Assembly: GCF_000482805.1 (NCBI RefSeq)
Contig: NZ_AXWT01000029.1
Span: 1-20,000, forward strand
Direction: 5' to 3'
Source: Deinococcus murrayi DSM 11303
GTDB lineage: Bacteria; Deinococcota; Deinococci; Deinococcales; Deinococcaceae
Length of the DNA: 20,000 bases
Numbering within the stretch: the first letter of the stretch is position 1; every line of letters begins with the position of its first letter. A program made the translations under genes and the position numbers. Shown here in pieces: positions 1 to 8,703 of the stretch. The notes beneath the pieces were generated by a model. That model did no database searches and was not told where the DNA came from. It saw only the letters and a list, made by a program, of their open reading frames with translations.

Positions 1-31
<31 letters not shown>

Positions 32-90
32 ACGCTCCGCTCTTCTTCCCACCCCTGGCCGCCGCGCCAGAAACAATCCACGCTGCCTTT

Positions 91-123
91 GTCCCTCCGG
101 CTCCCGCCGGGGGGACGCGCTCT
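91..123 (+). terminator. Probable rho-independent terminator of 16S rRNA
   Basis: Bases 91-101 pair with 106-116 in an 11-bp stem with one T-G wobble and a TCCC loop. GCGCTCTTT follows directly. The hairpin sits about 65 bases past the 16S end and a few bases from the stop codon of the opposing carD gene, so it could stop transcription in both directions. The T tract is short, as is common in GC-rich genomes. Confidence 0.65.
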
Positions 124-627
124 TTAATGGGGCGTTTCGTTCCAGGCATGGTCGAGGAAGGTCCGCACGTCGCGGGCGCAGGGGTCTTCTAGGCCGCGCA
201 CCTCCTGTTCGAGCAGGCGAATCGCGCGGCGCAGCGCCTGGCGGTCGAGGTCAGGCAAGCCGCGCTCGATGTTCCAGCGCCGCAACTCACAGGTGAGGGT
301 GGCGAGTTCGTAGGGGTCGCCGCTCGCCAGAATCTCGGTGACTCGCCGGTGCCGTGCCGCCCACTGCCGGGGCAGATTGAGGGTCTGGCTGTCGCGAAGG
401 TAGCCCAGCAGTTTGGGGAGTTCGGCGCTCGTGAGGGCCGCACGCAGACCTGCGCTGTGCGGCGAGTCGACCGGAACATAGGCCTGACTCGCCGTGTTGG
501 GAAATTCTATGCGGTAGTAGGCGAGAAGCTCGCCCGCCACCGGGCGCTGGCAGGTGTCCCGCACGACCCCTAGGCCGTAAGGCGGAAGAACGACGCGGTC
601 ACCGGGCTGAAAAGACACTGTCTTCAA
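124..627 (-). CDS. carD: CarD, RNA polymerase-binding transcription regulator
   Basis: CarD binds the RNA polymerase beta subunit and stabilises the open promoter complex; in mycobacteria and Thermus it acts at rRNA and many other promoters. The protein is 167 aa, close to the Thermus length. It has the N-terminal RNAP-interacting Tudor-like domain (FQPGDRVVLPPYGLGVV, about residues 6-22) and the DNA-binding helical domain starting at QWAARHR, whose W89 matches the tryptophan that wedges into the minor groove at the -10 upstream edge. The motif ERGLPDLDRQALRRA further on is also Thermus-like. I chose the TTG start at 627 because it begins two residues before the Thermus-type N-terminus and has AGGGG at 636-640, 8 bases upstream. 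An ATG at 699 is in frame but would add an unrelated 24 residues. The gene is convergent with 16S rRNA. Confidence 0.95.
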   Translation of the reverse strand: MKTVSFQPGDRVVLPPYGLGVVRDTCQRPVAGELLAYYRIEFPNTASQAYVPVDSPHSAGLRAALTSAELPKLLGYLRDSQTLNLPRQWAARHRRVTEILASGDPYELATLTCELRRWNIERGLPDLDRQALRRAIRLLEQEVRGLEDPCARDVRTFLDHAWNETPH

Positions 628-635
628 GGCAGTCA

Positions 636-640
636 CCCCT
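636..640 (-). promoter_or_regulatory. Shine-Dalgarno-like site of carD
   Basis: AGGGG on the minus strand lies 8 bases upstream of the TTG codon at 625-627. It supports the TTG start rather than the GTG three codons downstream or the upstream ATG. The match to the anti-Shine-Dalgarno at 19-23 is partial. Confidence 0.5.
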
Positions 641-671
641 GATGGCAAGAGGCGCGGTGTTCCTGACCACC

Positions 672-710
672 GCAAGACAACAAGACAACAGCCCAGCATG
701 GGGCTGGGCT
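672..710 (-). terminator. Hairpin and T-rich tract downstream of the E1-like gene
   Basis: An 8-bp perfect stem AGCCCAGC/GCTGGGCT occupies 690-697 and 703-710. Read on the minus strand, it is followed by a tandem TTGTCTTG octamer (673-688), giving a T-rich but not uninterrupted tail. It lies between the end of the E1-like gene and the start of carD, so it may separate their transcripts. A second small hairpin, CGGGC-CGAA-GCCCG, is at 741-754. Confidence 0.4.
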
Positions 711-780
711 GGGACTCTTAGGCCGTGCACAGACGGGGGCCGGGCCGAAGCCCGCGAGCGGCTGCACAGCGACGCATGGG

Positions 781-1524
781 TCACAGTCTAGCAGAGGTCG
801 CTTTCTTCTCTGGCCGCAACTTCAGCGTTCTGACCCCTGCCGTGAGGCCGTCAAAGGTCCACAGCTGTCCCCGGAGCGGCTTGCCCACTCCCCCCAGCAC
901 CTTGAGTGCCTCCAGCGCCATCATGTGCCCGACAACGGCAGCCACCGGGCCGAGGACTCCAGCTTCTGCACAAGAGTGATCGTCCGTGGCCGCCGCGAAA
1001 ACGTCCCTCAGCCCCAGCGCCGGACCAAAGACGCTCACCAGCCCCGTCGTGCCACTTGCCGCGCCCCAGACCCATTCCCGGCCCTGCGCCGTGCAGGTGT
1101 CCGCGATGAGATACCGAGTGCCGAAGTTGTCGGTGGCGTCAATCACGAGGTCGGTGTTCGCCACCAGCGCGGCGGCAGTGGCTTCACCCAGGGCCGGAGC
1201 CGTCTCGACCTCCACCCAGGGATTGACGGCCCGCACGCGCTCGGCGGCGGCCTCCGCCTTGGAGCGTCCCACGTCAGCGGTGGAAAAGTGCGTCTGGCGG
1301 TGCAGGTTGCTGAGGTCCACCGTGTCCCCGTCCGCAATCACCAGCCGCCCCACGCCGGACCCCGCGAGGTGCAGCAGCACCGGCCCCCCCAGCCCCCCCG
1401 CGCCGACCACAAGCACGCGGGCCGCCCGGAGGCGTTCTTGCGCTCCGGCCTCCAGCCATTCGGGAACCAGCAGGGGGCGCGAGTAGCGGCGCAGTTCCTC
1501 GCGGGTCAGGGGGTCGGGGGTCAT
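781..1524 (-). CDS. E1-like adenylyltransferase, MoeB/ThiF/HesA family
   Basis: Enzymes of this family adenylate the C-terminal glycine of a small sulfur-carrier protein (MoaD for molybdopterin, ThiS for thiamine) as the first step of sulfur transfer. Visible are the nucleotide-binding glycine motif VVGAGGLGG (residues 39-47), the D67/N73/R76 set in IADGDTVDLSNLHRQ, DATDNF (129-134) and the late SCAEAGVLGPV motif with C185. The CxxC pairs that bind structural zinc in E. coli MoeB are absent: the usual PCYRCLFP segment is replaced by PALGLRDVF, and the C-terminus has no cysteines. The ATG at 1524 is chosen over an upstream frame extension because the family N-terminus (LTREELRRYSRPLL) begins there and a TACACT hexamer lies 6 bases before it. 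The product is 247 aa. MoeB, ThiF and other sulfur-carrier activases cannot be told apart here. Confidence 0.88.
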   Translation of the reverse strand: MTPDPLTREELRRYSRPLLVPEWLEAGAQERLRAARVLVVGAGGLGGPVLLHLAGSGVGRLVIADGDTVDLSNLHRQTHFSTADVGRSKAEAAAERVRAVNPWVEVETAPALGEATAAALVANTDLVIDATDNFGTRYLIADTCTAQGREWVWGAASGTTGLVSVFGPALGLRDVFAAATDDHSCAEAGVLGPVAAVVGHMMALEALKVLGGVGKPLRGQLWTFDGLTAGVRTLKLRPEKKATSARL

Positions 1525-1530
1525 GGGCAG

Positions 1531-1536
1531 AGTGTA
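1531..1536 (-). promoter_or_regulatory. -10 hexamer TACACT for the E1-like gene
   Basis: TACACT fits TANNNT and ends 6 bases before the ATG at 1524, so the predicted transcript starts at or next to the start codon (leaderless). No clear -35 or Shine-Dalgarno was seen. Confidence 0.6.
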
Positions 1537-1591
1537 GGGGAGAAGCGAGGCGTCGCCCCCGTCCCCCCGCACGCGGAGCCTTCCTCCGCAC

Positions 1592-1597
1592 TAGACT
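1592..1597 (+). promoter_or_regulatory. -10 hexamer TAGACT for the PlsY-like operon
   Basis: TAGACT lies 10 bases upstream of the ATG at 1608 and predicts a transcript with zero to four untranslated bases. It faces the opposite promoter at 1531-1536 in the 83-base divergent gap. Confidence 0.55.
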
Positions 1598-1607
1598 GCC
1601 TGCCGAC

Positions 1608-2174
1608 ATGACGCTTCTCGTCCTCGCGCTGTCTTACCTGCTCGGCTCGCTGGTCGCCGGGGTGCTGTACTCGCGGGCGCAGGGCGAGGACATCCGGGAC
1701 CGGGACCTGCCGGGGGGCAGCGGGACCTTTCGGCAGTACGGGCTGCGGGCCGCCCTGCTCGTTGGCGTGCTGGACGTGCTCAAGGGGGTCGCAGCGGGTC
1801 TTCTGGCGCGTGCTCTGCTGCCGGAAGCCACCTGGGTGGGCACCTTGGGGGTCGTGCTGGGCCACTGCTACCCGGTCTTCTTCCGCTTTCGGGGCGGGGG
1901 CGGCATCGCGCCGCTGTTGGGGGCGCTGGCGGTGACCGCGCCCGTCACGTTGGGGAGCAGCTTGCTCGCCGCGCTGGTCTTGATTCCCCTCTACCGGGCG
2001 ACCTGGCAGCGCCGGGTGGGGCTGAATGCAGTGCCCGTCGCGACGGCGCTCGCGCTGCCGCTGGGCCTGTGGCTGGCGACCCGCACAGGCGGCCTGGCCG
2101 ACCTGCTCGCCGGGGGCGGCGTGATGGCGCTGCGGGCCGCGCACCTGCTCGCCGGGCGGGGAGGGCGCCCATGA
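1608..2174 (+). CDS. PlsY-family glycerol-3-phosphate acyltransferase, divergent
   Basis: PlsY is an inner-membrane enzyme that transfers an acyl group from acyl-phosphate to glycerol-3-phosphate to begin phospholipid synthesis. The 188-aa hydrophobic protein has the family layout: LLGSLVAG at the N-terminus, GEDIRDRDLPGGSG (26-39), DVLKG (56-60) and GHCYPVFFRFRGGGG (86-99). Two usually strict positions differ: GSGN is GSGT and the phosphate-binding GGKG loop is GGGG, losing the lysine. Several hydrophobic segments follow. It is therefore probably a paralogue with altered substrate or activity rather than the main PlsY. Its TGA overlaps the ATG of the next gene (ATGA), so the two are likely translationally coupled. 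Confidence 0.8.
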   Translation: MTLLVLALSYLLGSLVAGVLYSRAQGEDIRDRDLPGGSGTFRQYGLRAALLVGVLDVLKGVAAGLLARALLPEATWVGTLGVVLGHCYPVFFRFRGGGGIAPLLGALAVTAPVTLGSSLLAALVLIPLYRATWQRRVGLNAVPVATALALPLGLWLATRTGGLADLLAGGGVMALRAAHLLAGRGGRP

Positions 2175-4279
2175 GGGGCCAGGGACGCGGGCGGCGGCTC
2201 GCCCCCGCGCTGCTGGCCCTCCTGCTGCTGGGGCCGGGGACGGGGGCCGAGCCCGTCGTCGAGGGACGGACCCTGCGCGATGAGGACGGAGGAACCGTGC
2301 GCTGGGAGCGCACTTTTCCCGCTGCGTGGGGAGAACTGAGCGTTCCGGCCACCCTGGGGGGCACGGTGTACCTGGGGGTCGGTCCCGTCGTGTATGCCTT
2401 CGGATCGCAGGGGCAGACGCTGGCCCGCTACGACCTTCCCGCCCCGGTCAGCGCCCTGGATTCGTCGGGGGGCACCCTGCGGGTGAGCGTGCGCGGCGAC
2501 GGCTACGAGGAACGGTTTACCCTGACGCCCGCGCCGGGGGGCGGCGGGGTCCAGGAGCGGGTGGTGTTTCCCCCCGACCCCTGGGTCACGGGCTGGTTGC
2601 GGCGGGCTGCGGCGCTGCCGTCCGCAGAGACCCTGGCAGAGGCGGTGGCCGCTGACCCCCTCAACCCCTTCCTGGCGCTGCGTGAGGCGCGGGTGACGCG
2701 GGGAGACCGCCCCGCCCAGTTGCGGGCGGTGCGGCGAGCGCTCGCTGCCGAGCTGCCCTTTCCGGCGTGGGTACAGCTCGCCGCCGACCTCGACGCGCTG
2801 GGGTTTCCCGCCGCCGCTAATGTGGCGCTTGACCGGGCGCGGCGGGACGCGGCGGCGCGGGGCTATGACCCGGAGGTGCGGATAAGCCGCCGGGCGCTGG
2901 AGGCGTACGGCAATCCCAGCGGTTATGTGGGCACCCTGTTGGCACAGGGGCGGCTGGCGCGGGCGGACGTGTGGCTGCGCTACCTGCGCGAGGTGCATCC
3001 CCGCTTTGAGGGCAGCGACGCGCTGTATGCCCGCTACGCGAGTCTCCTCGAAGCCCAGGGCCGGGGCGGGGAGGCCGAGGAGTGGCGGCAGTTTCGCCGC
3101 TCACTGAGGGCTGGAACCCTCTACAACCTGGGACCCCAGGCCCCCGACCTCGTGCGGGCGGCCACCCGCACCCTCACGCTGGCGCTGGCGGTCGCGCTCG
3201 TGGCGGCCCTGCTGACCCTCGCGGCGCGGGCGTGGCGGGCGCAGGGCGACGACCTCCGCCCGCTGGGGGGACGCTGGCGCAGTTGGCGGCGGCCCCTGCT
3301 GCGGCTGCGCTACGCGGCGGTGCTGTACGCCACCTGGACCGAGCGGCTGGGCCTGGCCGTGCTTGCGGCGGGATTGGCGCTGGCCCTCGCCGCCTGGGGC
3401 TGGGCCAACGGGACGGCGGCGCGGCTGCAAGAACCCGCTCTGAACGCGGGCACCTACGGGGGCGGGTGGGGGGCGGCCCGCTTGAGTGACCTGGGCCTGC
3501 GCCCCGGCCCTGACGCGGCGCTCCTGTTTGGCCTCGCCGCGCAACTCGACGGGGACGATACGGCGGCCCGCTTGCGCTACGCCCAGGCCGCAGAGGACCC
3601 CTGCGCCCGCAACAACCTCGCGGTCATCGCCCAGGCGCGGGGGGACGCGCCTCAGGCCCGCGAGGGATACCGCGCTGCCCTCGCCGCTCGCCCGGACCTT
3701 GCCGCCGCCGCCTACAACCTGGGCCTCAATCCCGGCACCCCCGGCACCGCCTTTCAGCGGGCGCTGCGGCCTGGGCAGCCCCGGCTGTGCTTTCCCAACG
3801 ACCGCAGCCTCGCCCGCGCCGTGCAGGGCGACCTCGGCGTGACGCTGGCCCGCCTCGCCCGCGAGCCGCTGGCCGCCGGGCAGACGCTGGGCAGCCCCCG
3901 GCTGGGCGGGGCGTTTCTCGGTGCGCTGCTGCTCGTGGGCGTCCTCGCGCTGAGCTTGGTGGTGCCGCGCCCGGCAGGAGCCGCCGAGCAGGGGCGACCC
4001 GCCCTCTTTCGGCTCGCGGCGCTGGGGTTGCCGGGGGCCGCGCTGCTGGACAGTCCCTGGGGCGGGGTGCTGCTGCTGGCCTGGGGGACCGCTGCCGCCG
4101 CGCTGCTGCCCCTCGCCGGGGTGACCCGCTTTGCCCCGCCGCTGAATCTCGCGGACCCGGCGGTCCGGGCGGCGTTGCTGACGCTGCTGGCGGCGACCTA
4201 TGTCCTGAACACGCTCGCCTTCGTGGGGGCCGAGCTGCGGCATGCCCGCGCCCGCCGCCGCGCCGCGCTGGCCAGGTAG
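2171..4279 (+). CDS. Membrane protein with signal peptide, PQQ-like segment and TPR-like repeats; function unknown
   Basis: The 702-aa product begins with an export signal (basic RGQGRGRR, then a leucine-rich stretch, cleavage near GTGAEP). Residues about 55-110 resemble one or two PQQ-type beta-propeller blades (GGTVYLGVGPVVYAFGSQG). Residues about 130-325 are helical, with solenoid-like pairs. Membrane segments are at about 330-352, 393-413, 578-598, 611-650 and 665-690. Between the second and third is a TPR-like region with a good unit at about 475-520 (NNLAVIAQARGDAPQAREGY, later AAAYNLG). This suggests a scaffold of the cell envelope. The ATG at 2171 overlaps the preceding stop and starts exactly at the signal peptide, so it is preferred over the longer upstream frame. 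No enzyme motif was recognised. Confidence 0.8.
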   Translation: MRGQGRGRRLAPALLALLLLGPGTGAEPVVEGRTLRDEDGGTVRWERTFPAAWGELSVPATLGGTVYLGVGPVVYAFGSQGQTLARYDLPAPVSALDSSGGTLRVSVRGDGYEERFTLTPAPGGGGVQERVVFPPDPWVTGWLRRAAALPSAETLAEAVAADPLNPFLALREARVTRGDRPAQLRAVRRALAAELPFPAWVQLAADLDALGFPAAANVALDRARRDAAARGYDPEVRISRRALEAYGNPSGYVGTLLAQGRLARADVWLRYLREVHPRFEGSDALYARYASLLEAQGRGGEAEEWRQFRRSLRAGTLYNLGPQAPDLVRAATRTLTLALAVALVAALLTLAARAWRAQGDDLRPLGGRWRSWRRPLLRLRYAAVLYATWTERLGLAVLAAGLALALAAWGWANGTAARLQEPALNAGTYGGGWGAARLSDLGLRPGPDAALLFGLAAQLDGDDTAARLRYAQAAEDPCARNNLAVIAQARGDAPQAREGYRAALAARPDLAAAAYNLGLNPGTPGTAFQRALRPGQPRLCFPNDRSLARAVQGDLGVTLARLAREPLAAGQTLGSPRLGGAFLGALLLVGVLALSLVVPRPAGAAEQGRPALFRLAALGLPGAALLDSPWGGVLLLAWGTAAAALLPLAGVTRFAPPLNLADPAVRAALLTLLAATYVLNTLAFVGAELRHARARRRAALAR

Positions 4280-4319
4280 GGACCTCCGCGGACCGCAGAC
4301 AGGAGTCAGCCTCGCCCGC

Positions 4320-4325
4320 CATACT
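4320..4325 (+). promoter_or_regulatory. -10-like hexamer CATACT for the stalk-domain gene
   Basis: CATACT ends 6 bases before the ATG at 4332. It deviates from TANNNT only in the first base but has the same spacing as the other start-proximal hexamers in this window. It gives the gene a possible leaderless promoter separate from the upstream operon. Confidence 0.4.
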
Positions 4326-4331
4326 GCCCGG

Positions 4332-6101
<1,770 letters not shown>

Positions 6102-6121
6102 AGGTGGGTCGAGAAGTCCAG

Positions 6122-6184
6122 CCGTCGAGGGGTCAAGGGAAGTCAGGGGTGCTCGACCTCCTCGACCTCTTGACCCCTCGACGG
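6122..6184. repeat. 16-bp perfect inverted repeat between convergent genes
   Basis: CCGTCGAGGGGTCAAG at 6122-6137 is exactly complementary to 6169-6184, separated by 31 bases that contain two more TCGACC copies. The whole unit fills the gap between two convergent stop codons (6101 and 6199). It could be a bidirectional terminator or one copy of a dispersed intergenic repeat; no T tract is present. Confidence 0.75.
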
Positions 6185-6198
6185 GCGCGTCAGCGCCC
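6183..6198 (-). terminator. Possible ispE terminator hairpin
   Basis: GGGCGC at 6183-6188 pairs with GCGCCC at 6193-6198 around a GTCA loop, directly next to the ispE stop at 6199. There is no T tract, so termination is a guess based on position. Confidence 0.3.
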
Positions 6199-7053
6199 CT
6201 ACAGCGTCCGTGTCGCCGCCACCCACCACCCCGGATGCTGCGCCCGCAACCGGGCCGCCGCCGCGTGCGCCGCGTCATCGTTCGGGGCAAGGGCAAAGCA
6301 GGTCGCGCCGCTGCCGCTCATCAGGGGAGCGCGGAGGCCTGCCGCCGTCAGTGCCTCCAGCGCCTCCCGGATGGGCGCGTGCCGAGCGGCGACGGGTCCT
6401 TGCAGGGCGTTGAAGTAGGGCACCGGGCCGCCCCCCACTAGCCCCGCGAGGATGCCCTCCACGTCGAGTTCGGGGGTAAAGTCTTCCTCCTCATCGAGCC
6501 AGCGGTAGGCGTCGCGGGCGCTCACCTCTACGCCGGGGTTAACGAGCACCAGCGGCACGGGCGGCACGGGCAGCGGCGTGAGGACCTCGCCCACGCCCCC
6601 CGCGAGCGCGGCCCGCCCCAGCAGGAAAAAGGGCACGTCCGCCCCCAGCGAGAGCGCCAGTTCGGGCAGCCGCACCCCCGCCGGGTAGAGCCGGGCGAGC
6701 GCCATCAGGGTGGTCGCGGCGTCGCTGCTGCCGCCCCCCAACCCGGAGGCAAGGGGGAGCGCCTTGCGCAGGGTCATCGCCGCCCCGCCCGGCTCTCCCG
6801 CCGCCGCGAGGTAGGCCCGCGCCGCTCGGTACACGAGGTTGCGCTCGTCGGCGGGAAGGCCTGGCGCACCCTCGACCCGCAGGGTCAACTCCGGCGCGGG
6901 CGCAATCTCCAGCTCGTCGCCCACCGCCAGTGGCACCATCACGGTGTGCAGCTCGTGGTAGCCCCCCTGCCGAAGCCCGCGCACGCTGAGGCCGAGGTTG
7001 ACTTTGGCAGGGGCGAGGTAGGTCGTCGGGGGGGCAGGGGAGGGGGCGGTCAT
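6199..7053 (-). CDS. ispE: 4-diphosphocytidyl-2-C-methyl-D-erythritol kinase
   Basis: IspE phosphorylates the 2-hydroxyl of CDP-methylerythritol using ATP, the fourth step of the MEP pathway to isoprenoids, in the cytoplasm. The 284-aa length is typical. The GHMP-kinase features are present: PAKVNLGL (16-22) near the N-terminus, the ATP loop LASGLGGGSSDAAT (101-114), the catalytic aspartate in GADVPFF (D139) and the C-terminal SGSGATCFAL motif. The start ATG overlaps the ispD stop (ATGA at 7050-7053), so it is the last gene of a ubiX-ispD-ispE unit. Confidence 0.96.
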   Translation of the reverse strand: MTAPSPAPPTTYLAPAKVNLGLSVRGLRQGGYHELHTVMVPLAVGDELEIAPAPELTLRVEGAPGLPADERNLVYRAARAYLAAAGEPGGAAMTLRKALPLASGLGGGSSDAATTLMALARLYPAGVRLPELALSLGADVPFFLLGRAALAGGVGEVLTPLPVPPVPLVLVNPGVEVSARDAYRWLDEEEDFTPELDVEGILAGLVGGGPVPYFNALQGPVAARHAPIREALEALTAAGLRAPLMSGSGATCFALAPNDDAAHAAAARLRAQHPGWWVAATRTL

Positions 7054-7700
7054 CGTGCCTCAGCATCCCATACGCGGGCCAGCGCCCCCGCGAGGGCGAG
7101 GTCCCCCGGCGTCGTCACCTTGAAGAGCCGGGCGTCGCCGGGCACCAGCCGCACCGGGACACCCAGCCGCGCCACGAGTCCGGCGTCGTCGGTAGCGCTG
7201 ACGCCCTCGGCCTGTGCCGCCGCGTGTGCCCGCCAGAGCAGCTCACGCCGAAAGGCCTGCGGGGTCTGGACCGCCCAGAGGCCCTCGCGGGGGACCCCCC
7301 CGGCCCAGAGGTCGCCCTCGCCGCGCACCAGGGTGTCGGCCACCGGGAGGGCCACCGTCGCCGCACCCGTCTCGGCGACCGCCGCAAGCAGCGCCCGCAC
7401 GACCCCCCCCGGCAAGAAGGGCCGCGCCGCGTCGTGCACGAGGACCACGTCGGCCCTCGTCGCGGCGAGCAGCCGGGCCACACTTTCTTGTCGGGTCGCT
7501 CCACCTTCGACCGCGCGGACGGGGAGGCCGGGGGGGAGGTCCATCCCAGCGGGCAGGGCGACGAGCACCTCGTCGACCAGCGGAGCGAGCGCGGCCACGC
7601 TGCGGGCGAGCAAACTCACGCCCGCAACCTCCACGAACGCTTTTGGCCCCTGCCCCAGCCGGGTGCCCGACCCGGCGGCGGGAATCAGGGCGGCCCTCAC
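7050..7700 (-). CDS. ispD: 2-C-methyl-D-erythritol 4-phosphate cytidylyltransferase
   Basis: IspD joins CTP and methylerythritol 4-phosphate to form CDP-methylerythritol, the substrate that IspE then phosphorylates. At 216 aa it is of family length. Motifs seen are the CTP-binding loop PAAGSGTRLGQGPKAF (7-22), GGATRQESV (66-74), VHDAARPF (88-95) and QTPQAFRREL around residue 150, followed by the TDDAG segment. Both ends overlap neighbours by 4 bases: ubiX upstream and ispE downstream. This indicates one polycistronic, translationally coupled message. The D. radiodurans-type pigment deinoxanthin and menaquinone both depend on this pathway. Confidence 0.96.
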   Translation of the reverse strand: MRAALIPAAGSGTRLGQGPKAFVEVAGVSLLARSVAALAPLVDEVLVALPAGMDLPPGLPVRAVEGGATRQESVARLLAATRADVVLVHDAARPFLPGGVVRALLAAVAETGAATVALPVADTLVRGEGDLWAGGVPREGLWAVQTPQAFRRELLWRAHAAAQAEGVSATDDAGLVARLGVPVRLVPGDARLFKVTTPGDLALAGALARVWDAEAR

Positions 7701-8266
7701 GCGCCCTCGCCCTCCCGCCAGCGCCGAAAGCCCGGCACGTCCAGCCCGAACTGGTCGAGCACCCGCGCGGTGACGAAGTGCAGCAGTTCCTCCACGTCCC
7801 TGGGCGCGTGATAGAAGCCCGGCGAGGCGGTCATCAGGGTGGCCCCCGCGTCATGGGCGGCGAGCATGTTCGTCAGCATGGGCCGGGGCAGCGGGTCCTC
7901 GCGCAGCACGAGCACCAGGGGCCGCCGCTCCTTGAGGGTGACGTGCGCCGCCCGCGAGAGCAGGTTGTCTGCAAATCCCCCCGCCACCTTCGCCAGAGTG
8001 CCCGCGCTGCACGGCACAATCAGCATGCCATCCGTGCGGAAAGACCCGCTCGCCACGCTCGCCGCGAGGTCGCGGTCGTCGTGCACGGTGTGCGCGAGGG
8101 CGGTGAGGTCCGCGAGGCTGGGGCCGCCCGCCTCCGCCGCCATCACCCGCTTGGCCCCGCTTGTCACGATGAGGTGCGTCTCGACCTCTAGGGCCCGCAG
8201 CGCCCGCAGGATGCTCCCGGCATACGGAATCCCGCTGCCCCCACTCACGCCGACGACGAGCCGCAT
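7697..8266 (-). CDS. ubiX: UbiX-family flavin prenyltransferase
   Basis: UbiX attaches a dimethylallyl group to FMN, making the prenylated flavin used by UbiD-type decarboxylases in quinone and aromatic metabolism. The 189-aa protein has the FMN-binding start VGVSGGSGIPYA (5-16; usually GASG), ASGSFRTDGMLIVPCSAGTLAKVAGGFADNLL split across about 72-103, then RAAHVTLKERRPLVLVLRE and the NMLAAHDAGA and SPGFYHAP motifs. The ATG at 8266 begins the family N-terminus and has TACCCT 7 bases upstream; a further in-frame ATG at 8407 would add an unrelated 47 residues. It is the first gene of the operon with ispD and ispE, and its dimethylallyl substrate derives from the pathway those genes serve. No UbiD partner is in view. 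Confidence 0.93.
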   Translation of the reverse strand: MRLVVGVSGGSGIPYAGSILRALRALEVETHLIVTSGAKRVMAAEAGGPSLADLTALAHTVHDDRDLAASVASGSFRTDGMLIVPCSAGTLAKVAGGFADNLLSRAAHVTLKERRPLVLVLREDPLPRPMLTNMLAAHDAGATLMTASPGFYHAPRDVEELLHFVTARVLDQFGLDVPGFRRWREGEGA

Positions 8267-8273
8267 GGAAAAG

Positions 8274-8279
8274 AGGGTA
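8274..8279 (-). promoter_or_regulatory. -10 hexamer TACCCT for the ubiX-ispD-ispE operon
   Basis: TACCCT lies 7 bases upstream of the ubiX ATG at 8266, matching TANNNT and predicting a leaderless message. No Shine-Dalgarno and no convincing -35 were seen. Confidence 0.55.
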
Positions 8280-8573
8280 GCAGGGGCGGTTGGCGGGGTG
8301 TTGGGCACACCCCCCCTCACCCCAAGCTCTCGCAAGGCCCTCTCTGCAAGCAGCTCTACGAGTCCCACAAGAGGAGAGAGGAAAAACCACGCTCTTACTG
8401 AGGCCACCTTTTTCTGTGTCAGCCGCCCTCAACGTCCCCGCCTTTCAAATCCACTTTCCAGACAGACGAGCCGTTCGGCGCGTCCGCGCCGAGGCCTTTG
8501 ACTTGGGCGAAGGATGGCGTGGAGGGGGAAACGGGGAGGTGCCGAGCAACCCCAGAAGATGGGGGGACGACCT

Positions 8574-8634
<61 letters not shown>

Positions 8635-8692
8635 AACCGCAATCAAGATGCATGACTGCTCCAAATCCCCAACCACCACTCCGCCCATGCTT

Positions 8693-8698
8693 TAGCCT
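8693..8698 (+). promoter_or_regulatory. -10 hexamer TAGCCT for the P450 gene
   Basis: TAGCCT ends 5 bases before the ATG at 8704 and fits TANNNT, predicting a leaderless transcript. It is the shortest spacing of the set. Confidence 0.5.
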
Positions 8699-8703
8699 GA
8701 CCC

